From: Tribonema minus
Taxonomy: Eukaryota; Sar; Xanthophyceae; Tribonematales; Tribonemataceae
Assembly: GCA_017506865.1 (NCBI GenBank)
Contig: JAFCMP010000212.1
Span: 310,001-374,000, forward strand
Direction: 5' to 3'
Length of the DNA stretch: 64,000 nt
Shown in pieces: positions 53,314 through 62,340 of the stretch (position 1 is its first letter; every line of letters starts with the position of its first letter). Made by a program: the position numbers and the translations under genes. The notes under the pieces were generated by a model. That model ran no database searches. It had not been told where the DNA came from and saw only the letters and a list, made by a program, of their open reading frames with translations.

Positions 53314-55416
53314 CTAGGGCGTCACCACTTCAGTCCCACCCTGAGCCATGACTACTAGTACAAATAAGCGCCGCCGTTGGTATGGTGGCCCAAAGTCACT
53401 GGCGTTCAGCCGTAGGAAGCACAGCTGATACCCCCTTTCGCGTGCTAATGCGAAGGCCTCCTGTCCTCGAGTCATTGACTCAATAGACACAACATTTTCC
53501 AACACCACCAGTGGCATCTGCATTTGCGTCAGCTGATGCACCAGCAAGGGCGTGAGGGCTGCTCTGGTGCCCTCTCTACGCTCCCCTTTGTCTGCTCGTA
53601 CCAAGCGTGCTGGTGTGAAATCTGTACAAGGGGGCCCCGTTACTACCATGCCAGCGCCGGAGGCCGCCAGTTCCTCCCACATGTCAGAGGTGTACAGGTC
53701 TCTGGTGGAGAGCTCAGCACAAACACCTCGATTGGCATCGTAGACGGGCTTCGCTGCGGCGTTGCGGTCCATGGCGTACACTACACGCCCTCCTGCCATC
53801 TGTACGGCACGGCTGAACCCCCCAATGCCGGCACAGAGGTCTGCCACTTTTACCGCGTCCGGCCCAGGGTCCCCCATATCACCTGGCTGTTCCCAGTCCT
53901 GTAGTGGAGCCCAGCCAGGCTCGTGTATGACTGCGCCGTCTGACCCAAAGTATTGATACCACCCCCCGCGACGCCAATCACGCTTCGTAGTGGCGACCCC
54001 CACCTCAAAGATGGAACGCCGTTCCGGCAACTTCATGCCCAACAGGTTAGGCGGAATGTCTGCCACAGGCGTGCCAGAATCGGAGGAAGAGTGATCTGAC
54101 CCTTGGGCCGCGAAGCGATCAGCAGACGGCAGACCCTCTGGTAGCACTGTAGACGGAGCTGTTGGTACTTTGTCAGCGGCCATTTTCCGTCCACTGTTAT
54201 CCCCCATAGTGCCAGCGGTGGTGGCATCTGTCTGTGCAGCGTTTCGGCATGCCATAGTCACCTTGCGACGCCGTCGCTCCGTTGATGACATCCTGCGTCG
54301 GTGTGGCACATACGACGAGCTGCCAGGTGTGTCCGATGAGGCTGGTTCCCTGGTGCGAGGCTGCCCCTGTTCAGACTGTTGCACCGCGCGGTGTATGCGC
54401 TGAATGGATCGGAGGCGCGTGCGAGTGAAGCGTCTCAAAAGCACTTTGTACAGTGCAGTGATGCGCTGACGTCGGCCTGCCCTAGGTATCTCCAGGGCAT
54501 GCTCTCGCAATAGAGCCTCCACCCAACGGCGTGCGTCAGCCCTCGCCACCGTTAACATGTTGTCTGCATCAGATTCTGGGAAGGCTGCCACCCCCCCATG
54601 ATCGGAGCTCATGTCCGCCCCATCCAAGGAACAGGTATTGGCAGCACGCACTTCTGTCAGCAGGCGCTCTACTTCTGCCCGTAACTCAATGGCCACCGGA
54701 CCCTCCTCACCAGATGAGAGCGGTTGAGCTTGAGACTGCTCCCCAGCAAAGCGCCGGCGAAGCAGCTCCCTTCGTGTGGCTGCGACCAAGCTGCGCATTC
54801 GCAAGTACAGCGGGCTCTGCCTATCCGCATGCTGCTCCAGGAAAGCCTCCGTCGTTTGCGATGCATTAGCCAACGCATCACGTGCAGCATCGAGTAGCTT
54901 CTGGTGCTTGATGGCCATCTCGTCCAACTTTGGATCTATGCAAGGCCACTCCGCTGTACGCTTCTCCTCAACAGATGCCAACCGTGCAGCCTCACGGAGC
55001 GCCGCCATACGTCGACGCCGACGCAGAGCCACCCGCTGTTGATAGGCCTGCACGCGCTCGCCAGACAGCGTAGAACTGCTATCTGAGGACTCCTCCGAGT
55101 TATCCCCCATGTTCTCCTCCATCATCTGGTCCACCTCATCACCAAAGCCCTCCGGTAGGGACGCCAAAGGCTCAAAGAACCCGTGCCCACCATGTATGTT
55201 GACAATCGCCTCCGGTTGCGATGCATGACGTATGGGGCTGTCAATGTCGGCTGCATGTGATTGCACGCAACGAGCTGTTGCGTGCAAGGTGCTGTGCACC
55301 GTCTGGGGCCTGGCAGGCTCCACTCGTTCCGCGGCCCGTATGCCCTTTATCACATCACGACTGTCAGGATCCAGTACTGAGTCATTGAGAACCCAGTCCT
55401 CCGCCGACAGTGGCAT
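53314..55416 (-). CDS. Cytosine-C5 DNA methyltransferase domain of the gypsy polyprotein
   Basis: 700 codons. Catalytic-domain motifs near the C-terminus: motif I DLCAGIGGFSRA (about residue 523, SAM binding), an acidic AMDRN end of strand 2, motif IV TGPPCTDFTPAR with the catalytic Cys (about 595), motif VI VVLENVVSIES with the ENV Glu (about 639), and motif VIII YQRRRLFVLVV (about 681). These are the diagnostic residues of DNA C5 methyltransferases, and all are intact. The first 500 residues are charged and helical without a known domain. The frame ends at a TAG before the target-recognition and motif IX-X part, which continues in the next frames. It overlaps the Gag-protease frame by 67 nt; an 11-bp duplication explains the break. 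Likely action: methylation of element or host DNA in the nucleus; specificity unknown. Confidence 0.8.
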   Translation of the reverse strand: MPLSAEDWVLNDSVLDPDSRDVIKGIRAAERVEPARPQTVHSTLHATARCVQSHAADIDSPIRHASQPEAIVNIHGGHGFFEPLASLPEGFGDEVDQMMEENMGDNSEESSDSSSTLSGERVQAYQQRVALRRRRRMAALREAARLASVEEKRTAEWPCIDPKLDEMAIKHQKLLDAARDALANASQTTEAFLEQHADRQSPLYLRMRSLVAATRRELLRRRFAGEQSQAQPLSSGEEGPVAIELRAEVERLLTEVRAANTCSLDGADMSSDHGGVAAFPESDADNMLTVARADARRWVEALLREHALEIPRAGRRQRITALYKVLLRRFTRTRLRSIQRIHRAVQQSEQGQPRTREPASSDTPGSSSYVPHRRRMSSTERRRRKVTMACRNAAQTDATTAGTMGDNSGRKMAADKVPTAPSTVLPEGLPSADRFAAQGSDHSSSDSGTPVADIPPNLLGMKLPERRSIFEVGVATTKRDWRRGGWYQYFGSDGAVIHEPGWAPLQDWEQPGDMGDPGPDAVKVADLCAGIGGFSRAVQMAGGRVVYAMDRNAAAKPVYDANRGVCAELSTRDLYTSDMWEELAASGAGMVVTGPPCTDFTPARLVRADKGERREGTRAALTPLLVHQLTQMQMPLVVLENVVSIESMTRGQEAFALARERGYQLCFLRLNASDFGPPYQRRRLFVLVVMAQGGTEVVTP

Positions 55417-58400
55417 GGCTGTGTCATCTTGCCCTGACAGACTGCCATCGCTCTGAGCAGCTGATGCCCCAAGGTCGTTTTAAGGTCGTTTGACATTTCA
55501 ACATTGCTGGAGTTGCTGCCGCCCAGGTTGACGCTGTGCGCGTTTGAGCGGCTATCTGCCCTGCTTGTCACGAGACCATCATCCGGCTGGGAGGCCACTA
55601 ACCCCTGATTGCCTGCGGCCTCATTACTATCACCACCCATCTCTGCGCCCTGAGCGCGGGCTGCGTATTCATTACTGTCACCACCATCAGAGCTCTGAAC
55701 GCGGGCAGCGCTGTCACAGCGTTCACCACCTTCGGCGCCACAGCCGACCAAGCTGTTGTTCGTGAGCCCCGCGACGTCGTCGCAGCAATCAGTCAGCGCA
55801 TTCTCACGTGTCAAAGTCGAGGAGGCGTCCCTGTTGCCTGCCCGCGCCTCGTCTTTGATCACACCCTTTACCTCTGGCGTAGAGGCGGTACTGTCAGCTG
55901 CAGCGGTGGCACCGGCCGGCGTGTCAGCGATGGTAGGTGCAGCAATGTTCCCAGCAGTGTTCCTCCCCCTTACACACGAAGCCACCGGCGAGTGTGTCGC
56001 ACACTGCGGGCGGGAGGGTGGGCTGCACGTATGGAGAGATGCACCTGTAAATGAGCCCGCAGCAAGAGCACGGTGGGCGTCCGGAGAGCCGCAGCTAACG
56101 ATGTCGGCAAGCGGGATGCCCTCCAGAAGCACCTCCTTGCCAGCTAGCACAGCAGCCACCACGAAGCGTACGTTGGCGGCGTTCTGAGCCATAGAAAGCT
56201 GTACTGATCCTGTGCTGTCCAAGGATGTCAGCCTCACTGCTGCTGACTGCAGAGATGCGAATAAGTCAGCAGGTGTGGCATCCGCGTGCTCGACCCTGGC
56301 TGCTGCACTCATGTTGCGACCCATAACTGCGTTTGAGTGTTGCCTGCTGCCATTGCCACCGCCCGTGGCCCCAGGAGCGCTATTGTTCCTGATGTCATCA
56401 TAGAAACGATCGACATCAGTAGAATCACGCACCGGGTATTCAAAGTCCTTGCCATCAACGCTGACAGTGAATGACTTGTAACCCGGGTTGGGCCTCCAGT
56501 CATGGGCGCGCAGTAAGTCCAGACCCAGCAGAAGGAGCTGAACCAGCACTCGAACCAGGTGGAAGTCGACCGGCACCACTATGTGCTCGCCAGCCCCACC
56601 CTCACTGCCCCATGAGAAGCGCATCTGGACCACTGCATCAATTGGTGAAATGCTGCCATTCACTCCTCTCACGGCTGCATATGTTGACTGGCGTTGCTCA
56701 CCTAGGAGCTGAGTGGCGCGCTGGTCATTTCCCCGCTGACGCAGCAGTTTGAGAATGAGCATGAACCCGCGAGTGGCCAGGAACGTTGCCAGTGCGCCAG
56801 GGTCCAACAGTCCGGGCGTGGGAGTACCTTCGATGGTGACAAAGGCCTTCAGTAGCTGCACCCCATCCGGGCGCTGCACGTTGTTGACGGCTAGTTGTGC
56901 CGCCCCTGCTGCCTGTTGCATGTGCTGTGGTTGGGTCCTACAAACCGGGGGTACCAAAGCAGCATTGCACGCCGCAATTAGGTGCCTAGCCTCCAGCTGC
57001 GACACTGAGACTCCACGGACCTCGTCTGTGCAAGCAAGACAGCATTCCACGACATCCCCGAACTCAAAGGTGTCGAAGGCATCGCCTAAGGACACGAGCT
57101 CGTCAACCATAGCAGCAGTGACGGCCACCATGGTTACTGGGTTTGCTGCGGCCGATACCTCCCCTGCGCCTGTCTGTCGGGCGTCAGGCATGTCTGCTAC
57201 ATGCACTGGCACTTGGCCTTGGCCTGGTCTTGAGCCAAACTGTTGGTAGGGCCGGTTGTTGAATCTCCCAGCGCCGCCGCGACCCCTGCCTGTCATGCCA
57301 CCGTTGCTGGGCCCCTGGTTCCACGCTGTGGGGCCCCCACCAGGCACATACTGACCACCGCGACCGCCGCCACCAACTCCTGCGCCCCACTGCTGTCGCT
57401 GTTGAGGCACCATGTACTGCTGAGCTTGTTGCATTTGCTGTTGCATCTGTTGCTGTTGTTGCAACTGCTGCATCATCGACACCAATGTGTTGATTCTGCT
57501 GTGCACATCCGCCAGTTGCTGGTTGGCTTGGTTGGTTTGACGCTGCACGTCCTGTCCGTTTGGGCCAGGCGGAGCACCAGGTGTTGCATTGCTGCCCATG
57601 CCAACATTTGCATCAGTTGCTGAGCTGGGGGAGCTGAGGGTATCCGCCGCGTTACCACCCAGTATGTCGCGGCGGCGCCCTTTTCCCTGCTGCCGGCCCT
57701 CGGTCTCCGCCACCAACAGGCTCTCCCAGCTTTCGAGGTAATTCTCGTTCACAAATTCCTCCTCTTTGTCCTCAAGGAGGGTGCCCAGCGCATCAGTGTC
57801 TAGATCCACGCTCTGGGTGCGCTGCAATATTTTCTCCTTGGCACGTACCACGTTGGTAAGGATGCCCACACGCCGTGAGAACGCTGATGAGCCTGCATCC
57901 GTGGCACTCAGGCTGAGAATGTCACACAGGAGTCGCATAAAACCCGCCATGCGCACTGCTGGTTCTGCGCGCTCAATGCTTGAAAGTGAACGTTTGTGCA
58001 GCACCGTCAGCTCCTCCACGAATGCACGAATACGCGTGTCCGGTGCTAGCCGCAAACGGCGGCATGCATCCACTGCCCGTGCGCACCGTTGGTCCTCCGG
58101 GAAGCGTTTCACAAAGTCCCTTTTGAGCTGCTCCCACAACTCCTCCGTCACCTGAATGGCTGTAAGTTCAGCATCCTCTCGTCCAGGTTTCTCCATGTAG
58201 CTGGTTAGCCAGCCAGTGGCGATACGATCCAGCCCCTTTGTGAACACCGTGTATAGGTGCGACGGTGCCGGGGGACCCCCTTTTGTGGTGTTGTACGTGA
58301 AATCGCGTACCAGCGCCAGGTACTTGACGGCGTCATCTGTGACGTCTGTGCCCACCGTCGCCCCACTCGGCAATTGTAGGTTGCCATCACTGCGAAACAG

Positions 58401-59477
58401 GGGCACATCCCCCTGCACTTTGGAGGACAGCGTGACCACACCTGGCCCAGCGCTACCCACAACACGTCGAGGCAAGGGAATGTTGGACGAGGTCTTCTCC
58501 TCCCTCGCCTGTGCCATAGTCTTGACGAGCTCCTGCCCCATAATTTGACGTGCTGCCCGTTCAGCATCGCGGACGTCCTTGACCTTGTCTTCCAGAGCAA
58601 CTTGCACCATGTCCACCTTCTGAGTGAGGCCTGCGATTGCCTCAGACTGACTAGCATGCTGTTCCTTCCAGTAAGCCAACTCTCTCTCCTGATCAGTAAT
58701 TGCTTGCTGATTGGCAACTGCCCGCTGAGATACACCACCGACCTGTATGGTAGTGCGAGGATCCGTGCCAATATCGCCCACCAAGTCCACGGTGTCCTTC
58801 GTTGCCGCCACTCTGTTGTCCAGTCCGCGTGGGGCAGGTGGTGGCATGTCAGCCTGAAGTCCCATAGCTCCACCAGTGGCAACCCTGCGCTCAGTCGGCC
58901 TCACATCAAAAGCCCAACCTCCACCAACCACATTGCCCAAGCCCCGCTTTTGCTCTTCACGGCGCCAAAGGCTATTGAGCTGATCCCTGTCGAGGCGAAC
59001 TCCCTTCTCCTGGTAGTCAGCTAGCGTCCGGGTGCAGAGTGCGCCATAGTCTCCTTTCACCGTAGGCACTGCCGGCTTGCTGATGGACGTGTGTACGGGA
59101 CTCACACCCAGCATGGCTGTCGTCTCACTAGCGGCAGCCGCCTGCTGCATGGGCCGAGATGACACCCTCTGAGATGACGACCGTGCACGATCTCCCGTGG
59201 TCATGTCTCGAATGCTTTGAGGGTGCACGTTGTCTGATGTTGCTATGACACGGCTGTGGCGTTCAGCCTCAACTCGGCGCGCCGGGCCGCTGCTGCTGTG
59301 CTCATGCCCCATTGGCAGCCTAGTCGAGACCTGCTGTGCAAACCTGTCTGGCCCATCCTGTCGACGAAGCCCACCAGTACTCCTCACTGGCCCACGAGCT
59401 GCATCACGTCGGCTTTGCTCCTCAACAGCATCCACATCTGTCCTTCCCACTTTGACTTTTCCAGTGCATGCAGTCAT
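55350..59477 (-). CDS. Gypsy Gag and retropepsin-like protease
   Basis: The frame is open from 59,567 (a TTG); the first ATG is 59,475-59,477 (MTACTGKVKVG), which overlaps the stop of the preceding frame as ATGA. Counting from 59,567: coiled coil about 290-360; retrotransposon Gag domain about 430-560 (EELWEQLKRDFVKRFPEDQ, AFVEELTVLHKR); Gln-rich about 695-715; RGG-type Gly/Arg-rich about 730-780; protease about 900-1040, with LLDPGALATFLA in place of the usual DTGA/DSGA and LLLGLDLLRAHDW as the second flap-side motif. DPG is odd for a retropepsin and may reduce activity or mark a variant family. The last 31 residues after the 11-bp duplication (55,471-55,492) are out-of-frame reading. Confidence 0.75.
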   Translation of the reverse strand: MTACTGKVKVGRTDVDAVEEQSRRDAARGPVRSTGGLRRQDGPDRFAQQVSTRLPMGHEHSSSGPARRVEAERHSRVIATSDNVHPQSIRDMTTGDRARSSSQRVSSRPMQQAAAASETTAMLGVSPVHTSISKPAVPTVKGDYGALCTRTLADYQEKGVRLDRDQLNSLWRREEQKRGLGNVVGGGWAFDVRPTERRVATGGAMGLQADMPPPAPRGLDNRVAATKDTVDLVGDIGTDPRTTIQVGGVSQRAVANQQAITDQERELAYWKEQHASQSEAIAGLTQKVDMVQVALEDKVKDVRDAERAARQIMGQELVKTMAQAREEKTSSNIPLPRRVVGSAGPGVVTLSSKVQGDVPLFRSDGNLQLPSGATVGTDVTDDAVKYLALVRDFTYNTTKGGPPAPSHLYTVFTKGLDRIATGWLTSYMEKPGREDAELTAIQVTEELWEQLKRDFVKRFPEDQRCARAVDACRRLRLAPDTRIRAFVEELTVLHKRSLSSIERAEPAVRMAGFMRLLCDILSLSATDAGSSAFSRRVGILTNVVRAKEKILQRTQSVDLDTDALGTLLEDKEEEFVNENYLESWESLLVAETEGRQQGKGRRRDILGGNAADTLSSPSSATDANVGMGSNATPGAPPGPNGQDVQRQTNQANQQLADVHSRINTLVSMMQQLQQQQQMQQQMQQAQQYMVPQQRQQWGAGVGGGGRGGQYVPGGGPTAWNQGPSNGGMTGRGRGGAGRFNNRPYQQFGSRPGQGQVPVHVADMPDARQTGAGEVSAAANPVTMVAVTAAMVDELVSLGDAFDTFEFGDVVECCLACTDEVRGVSVSQLEARHLIAACNAALVPPVCRTQPQHMQQAAGAAQLAVNNVQRPDGVQLLKAFVTIEGTPTPGLLDPGALATFLATRGFMLILKLLRQRGNDQRATQLLGEQRQSTYAAVRGVNGSISPIDAVVQMRFSWGSEGGAGEHIVVPVDFHLVRVLVQLLLLGLDLLRAHDWRPNPGYKSFTVSVDGKDFEYPVRDSTDVDRFYDDIRNNSAPGATGGGNGSRQHSNAVMGRNMSAAARVEHADATPADLFASLQSAAVRLTSLDSTGSVQLSMAQNAANVRFVVAAVLAGKEVLLEGIPLADIVSCGSPDAHRALAAGSFTGASLHTCSPPSRPQCATHSPVASCVRGRNTAGNIAAPTIADTPAGATAAADSTASTPEVKGVIKDEARAGNRDASSTLTRENALTDCCDDVAGLTNNSLVGCGAEGGERCDSAARVQSSDGGDSNEYAARAQGAEMGGDSNEAAGNQGLVASQPDDGLVTSRADSRSNAHSVNLGGSNSSNVEMSNDLKTTLGHQLLRAMAVCQGKMTQPCHCRRRTGFSMTQYWILTVVM
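55471..55492 (-). repeat. 11-bp tandem duplication that splits Gag-PR from methyltransferase
   Basis: aaggtcgtttt (55,471-55,481) is followed by aaggtcgtttg (55,482-55,492). Deleting one unit joins the Gag-protease frame (SNDL) to the methyltransferase frame (GASAAQSDGSLSG...) without a stop. Confidence 0.85.
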
Positions 59478-59563
59478 TCCTGCTCCTTCATCTTGGCCCT
59501 GTCCTGCGCGCGAAGTCGCTCCTGCTCGTCCAATTTGGCCTGAAGCTCCAATGCGCGCATGCT

Positions 59564-60061
59564 TCAAGTCGTGCTGACCGCACTGGAACTGTCATAGGAA
59601 TCTGCGCCGCTTTTCAGCGGCGAAGGCGGTGGGATGCGCAGCTGCAGACGGGCAACAGTGGCACTGCTGGTTGGGCTAGGATTCCTGAGCCTCAGCTCCG
59701 AAGCCACAGAGCCGGCACGAGATGAGTGCTGCTGAGGTGTTGCCCTTGAACCGAGCCTCTGGCTGTTTGCCGCTTGATGACTGGCAGAGCTGGACGAGCT
59801 TCGAGAACCCAAACCAGTATCACTCGCGCTAGACGCCTTGGTCGGGTGAGGCCGGTCCAGGCTGCTGGGGCAAGAGGTATACACCAGCGGCAGAGCCCAC
59901 TCCTCGACGTCTTTCGGAGCTATGACATAACAGTCCATCAGCCCCTTCTTGTTGAAGAGCGTGCAGAAGGAGGTCACACTCCGACCAAGCGGTTGAAGCA
60001 CATGCCACGGCAGCTCGAGCGGAGGCTGCCTGATGCCATTGATGACAGGGCGCACCAGCAC
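59564..60061 (-). CDS. Gypsy polyprotein N-terminal region, piece 3
   Basis: Begins inside a G8 tract (plus-strand C8, 60,061-60,068), where the frame changes from the previous piece. Encodes VLVRPVINGIRQPPLELPW, LFNKKGLMDCYVIAPKDVEE, then a Ser-rich tail. It ends at TGA 59,564-59,566; reading beyond it in the same frame is a clear coiled coil (MRALELQAKLDEQERLRAQD) up to the ATGA overlap with the Gag frame at 59,474-59,477. Unknown function; it may be a matrix-like or accessory region. Confidence 0.5.
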   Translation of the reverse strand: MLVRPVINGIRQPPLELPWHVLQPLGRSVTSFCTLFNKKGLMDCYVIAPKDVEEWALPLVYTSCPSSLDRPHPTKASSASDTGLGSRSSSSSASHQAANSQRLGSRATPQQHSSRAGSVASELRLRNPSPTSSATVARLQLRIPPPSPLKSGADSYDSSSAVSTT

Positions 60062-60681
60062 CCCCCCCTGCGCCTGTGCGTGTGTCCTTCCAGACGTAAC
60101 TGAGTGTCAAATGACTCCTCGACCTCCTCCAGCATTGTGATCACGCCGTTTGTCACCCCTGCAATTTCACCGCAAGCCAGCGAACGAGTGTTGCGCGGTA
60201 GGCAGCACGGGGCTAGCCGCCAAGCCGGTTCGACAGTGACCTTTCCGACCCGAGGGTGCCACACGCGTACCTTGTCAGTCGCTTTTAAGCACGGGTCGGG
60301 GACCGTCTGTGGGTAGTCCACCACTTGGACGATGGAAGGTGAACTCTTTGTCGCCTTGCTGCAACTGTTGTAGCACAGCACCACTTCGCCCAGTTGTGGA
60401 GCCCACTGCCCCACCTCGCCGGCGGCCCAAGCTTCCTTCCACCCTGCAGCCTCAAAGCTTCGGTGTGTGCGAATCCCATCGTCAAACCCAGCGCCACCTC
60501 CACGGTTGAGAGTAGTCAACCCTGTCTCCGGGTTGATGCCAGTCACTGTCCAAACGACGCGCTCGTAGGCCGACGAAGATACTTCATCATCATCAGTAAG
60601 AGACCTGAATCGGTCCAGATCCTCCCTCAGCTCCCAAGTTGTCACCAAACAGATTTTGGTGATACTCTCTGGCGCCACCTA
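59974..60681 (-). CDS. Gypsy polyprotein N-terminal region, piece 2
   Basis: Open from the codon after an in-frame TAG (60,679-60,681). Encodes ITKICLVTTWELREDLDRF, YERVVWTVTGINPETGLTTL, EVVLCYNSC and DKVRVWHPRVGKVTVEPAW. True coding stops at the G8 tract near 60,062; the residues after RRRGG are shifted. The fold looks beta-rich, but I recognise no family. Confidence 0.5.
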
Positions 60682-61034
60682 TCTATAGTATGGCATTTCA
60701 GCTGGATACTCATTCTCCAGCACACCGGCACCATACGAGCAACGGTACTGCCAAAGCAGCTCTGCGATGGCATTAGGCTGACGCGCCGCTGCCATAGCCG
60801 ACGTCCAACGTGGTAGTACCAAAGAATCATCTGCATCTGCTAAGTCAGCTAGCCCGCACCGCCACCCTGAGTTGCACTAGCAGTTGCGAGAACAGCCTGT
60901 GCCACTGTCGCTGCATCAGTGACCAAACCGACGCCCGATGCGTCGGGTGTGCCAAGGCTCTTATTTTCTTCCAACTTTTCTTGTGTGCGTTCATCTTGCA
61001 CACATTTGTCCGTGCCATCACCAGCCGAATCCAT
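60682..61034 (-). CDS. Gypsy polyprotein start, piece 1
   Basis: ATG at 61,032-61,034 (MDSAGDGTDKCVQDERTQEK) is the most upstream plausible start. The frame stops at about 60,849 (GGGAG then TAG), and a shift of frame continues through LADADDSLVLPRWTSAMAAA, IAELLWQYRCSYGAG and EYPAEMPYYR up to the in-frame TAG at 60,679. One frameshift and one nonsense codon therefore lie here. Confidence 0.45.
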
Positions 61035-62340
61035 GTTTATTGTTGATTAATGTCTGCAGCACCCCCCCCCCAGCGCCGTAGGCGTTGAAGAGCTGCAGAC
61101 GGCGCAGCAACCAGAGTTGTAACGCTAGCCACGAAGTCCTTCTCAATTCTAACAGCAGAGCACGCACTGCTCGGCGACCAACAGAATTGTAGCAATCCAT
61201 GACGCCACAGCGATACCACGGCGTCACCACCAGCGTGACCACCAGTTACCACAGCCGTAGAAAGCACCGTGAACTACCAGAATATTGGCGCCCACCACAA
61301 TTTTCACTCCGTTTGTGCGAGACACCGCCAAGATACCAGATATCAAGATGGTCGCCGCGAAACCCTGCCAAGTAGGACTAGACTAGAAGCGCACGCTGCG
61401 AAGGAGCAACGAGCTACAACAGACCCCTGTGAGCAAGAAAACGCACTCACCACCAAACAGAGACCAGCTGCAGCTTCGCCTCTCCACCGCTCCAGCGTTG
61501 TCCCTTAACGCCAACCAATTAACCCGTTCTCCGTGCGCCAGCTCCACCGCCCACCCAAGCTCCTCAGCCAGCCAGTGACCCGCAAGGCTCCCACCAGCTC
61601 CAAAGCACTGCACGCCGGTCCTCCAGCTCCTGTGCGTTGGTACACACCGTCCTGCAAAACTCTGCGCGTGCGACGTGTAACTGCCCACCGGAAGTTGAAG
61701 TGTACGAGCGAGAAGGCGACGTAGGCGTGCGAGCCTGCGAATGCCTGTAGATGAAGGTTGCCACGCTGAAGCACCAATCCCTGTGCGTCAGCCACACACC
61801 GCCCTGCAAAACTCTGCGCGTTCGATGTGTAACTGCCCACCGGAAAAGTTGAACTGCGTGCGATGGCGATGCGTAAGGCTGCGGCGAAGCCCACGGATGC
61901 CTGTAGAAAGTTTGCCGTTGCCCAATGAACCAAACTACCACGTAGGCTGTCAGCAGCCTTTGAACTGGCGGTCTGGCGGTCTGGCGGTCTGGGGTCCTCC
62001 CCAGTACCGTCCGGCTGACGATACAATCGCAAACACCTCACAATGAAGTGCGTGCGCCAGTAAGCAGACCTCGGTGCGCCGAGGCTGACAGGAAGAAGAT
62101 CCGAACAGTCCTGGATGCCGTTCTGTCCCTGCCACTTGTGAAGTCCGGGCCCCTGTCAGCAGGGAACACCCGAGGAACCTTTGTCTGCGGGCGGGGCGTG
62201 CCCGGGACGTAGCGTCCAGATCCTCCTACTCCGGTCACCAAATGTGGCCTTGGGCCCAAGAAGTGCGCTGTCAAGTCATGACAGCGATCCAAGCAAGCTC
62301 CGTGGCTGAACAAGATGAAGTCTTCATTCCATGATTTTTG
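61035..62340 (-). other. Presumed 5' LTR/leader of the gypsy element and 3' remainder of Plavaka
   Basis: No long convincing frame. It includes a C10 run (61,062-61,071) and a tandem repeat of about 151 bp. One LTR should be here, but with no second copy in the window its edges cannot be set. A tggtatcgc tract (minus strand, near 61,215) only partly resembles an initiator-Met primer site. Confidence 0.3.
61630..61910. repeat. Tandem repeat, about 151-bp unit, two copies
   Basis: 61,630-61,693 and 61,781-61,845 share ctgtgcgt...cacaccg(t/c)cctgcaaaactctgcgcgt...gtaactgcccaccggaa; gatgcctgtaga closes each unit at about 61,740 and 61,898. Confidence 0.65.

Larger units (their letters stand above)
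48313..61300 (-). mobile_element. Ty3/gypsy retrotransposon encoding a cytosine-C5 DNA methyltransferase
   Basis: On the minus strand, in order: N-terminal region (61,034-59,564), Gag (about 58,240-57,800), retropepsin-like protease (about 56,870-56,430), cytosine methyltransferase (about 53,850-52,900), a beta-rich linker, reverse transcriptase (51,070-50,410), RNase H, then integrase (to about 48,300). The RT-RNase H-integrase order is Ty3/gypsy. A methyltransferase between protease and RT is highly unusual. Coding spans about 12.8 kb, near 4,200 residues if continuous. No 3' LTR is seen before Plavaka sequence starts, so the 3' end appears truncated; the 5' LTR should lie in 61.1-62.3 kb but no partner copy exists to define it. 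About ten frame or stop lesions are present. Confidence 0.8.

Noticed and set aside
61180-61240. Initiator-Met tRNA primer-binding site for the gypsy element (tggtatcgctgtgg, minus strand)
   Set aside because: Only the first seven bases fit the usual site, and no LTR end is definable next to it.
48000-62340. Search for a pair of LTRs around the gypsy element
   Set aside because: By eye no direct repeat is shared between the left (46.5-48.3 kb) and right (61.0-62.4 kb) flanks; recorded as truncated instead.
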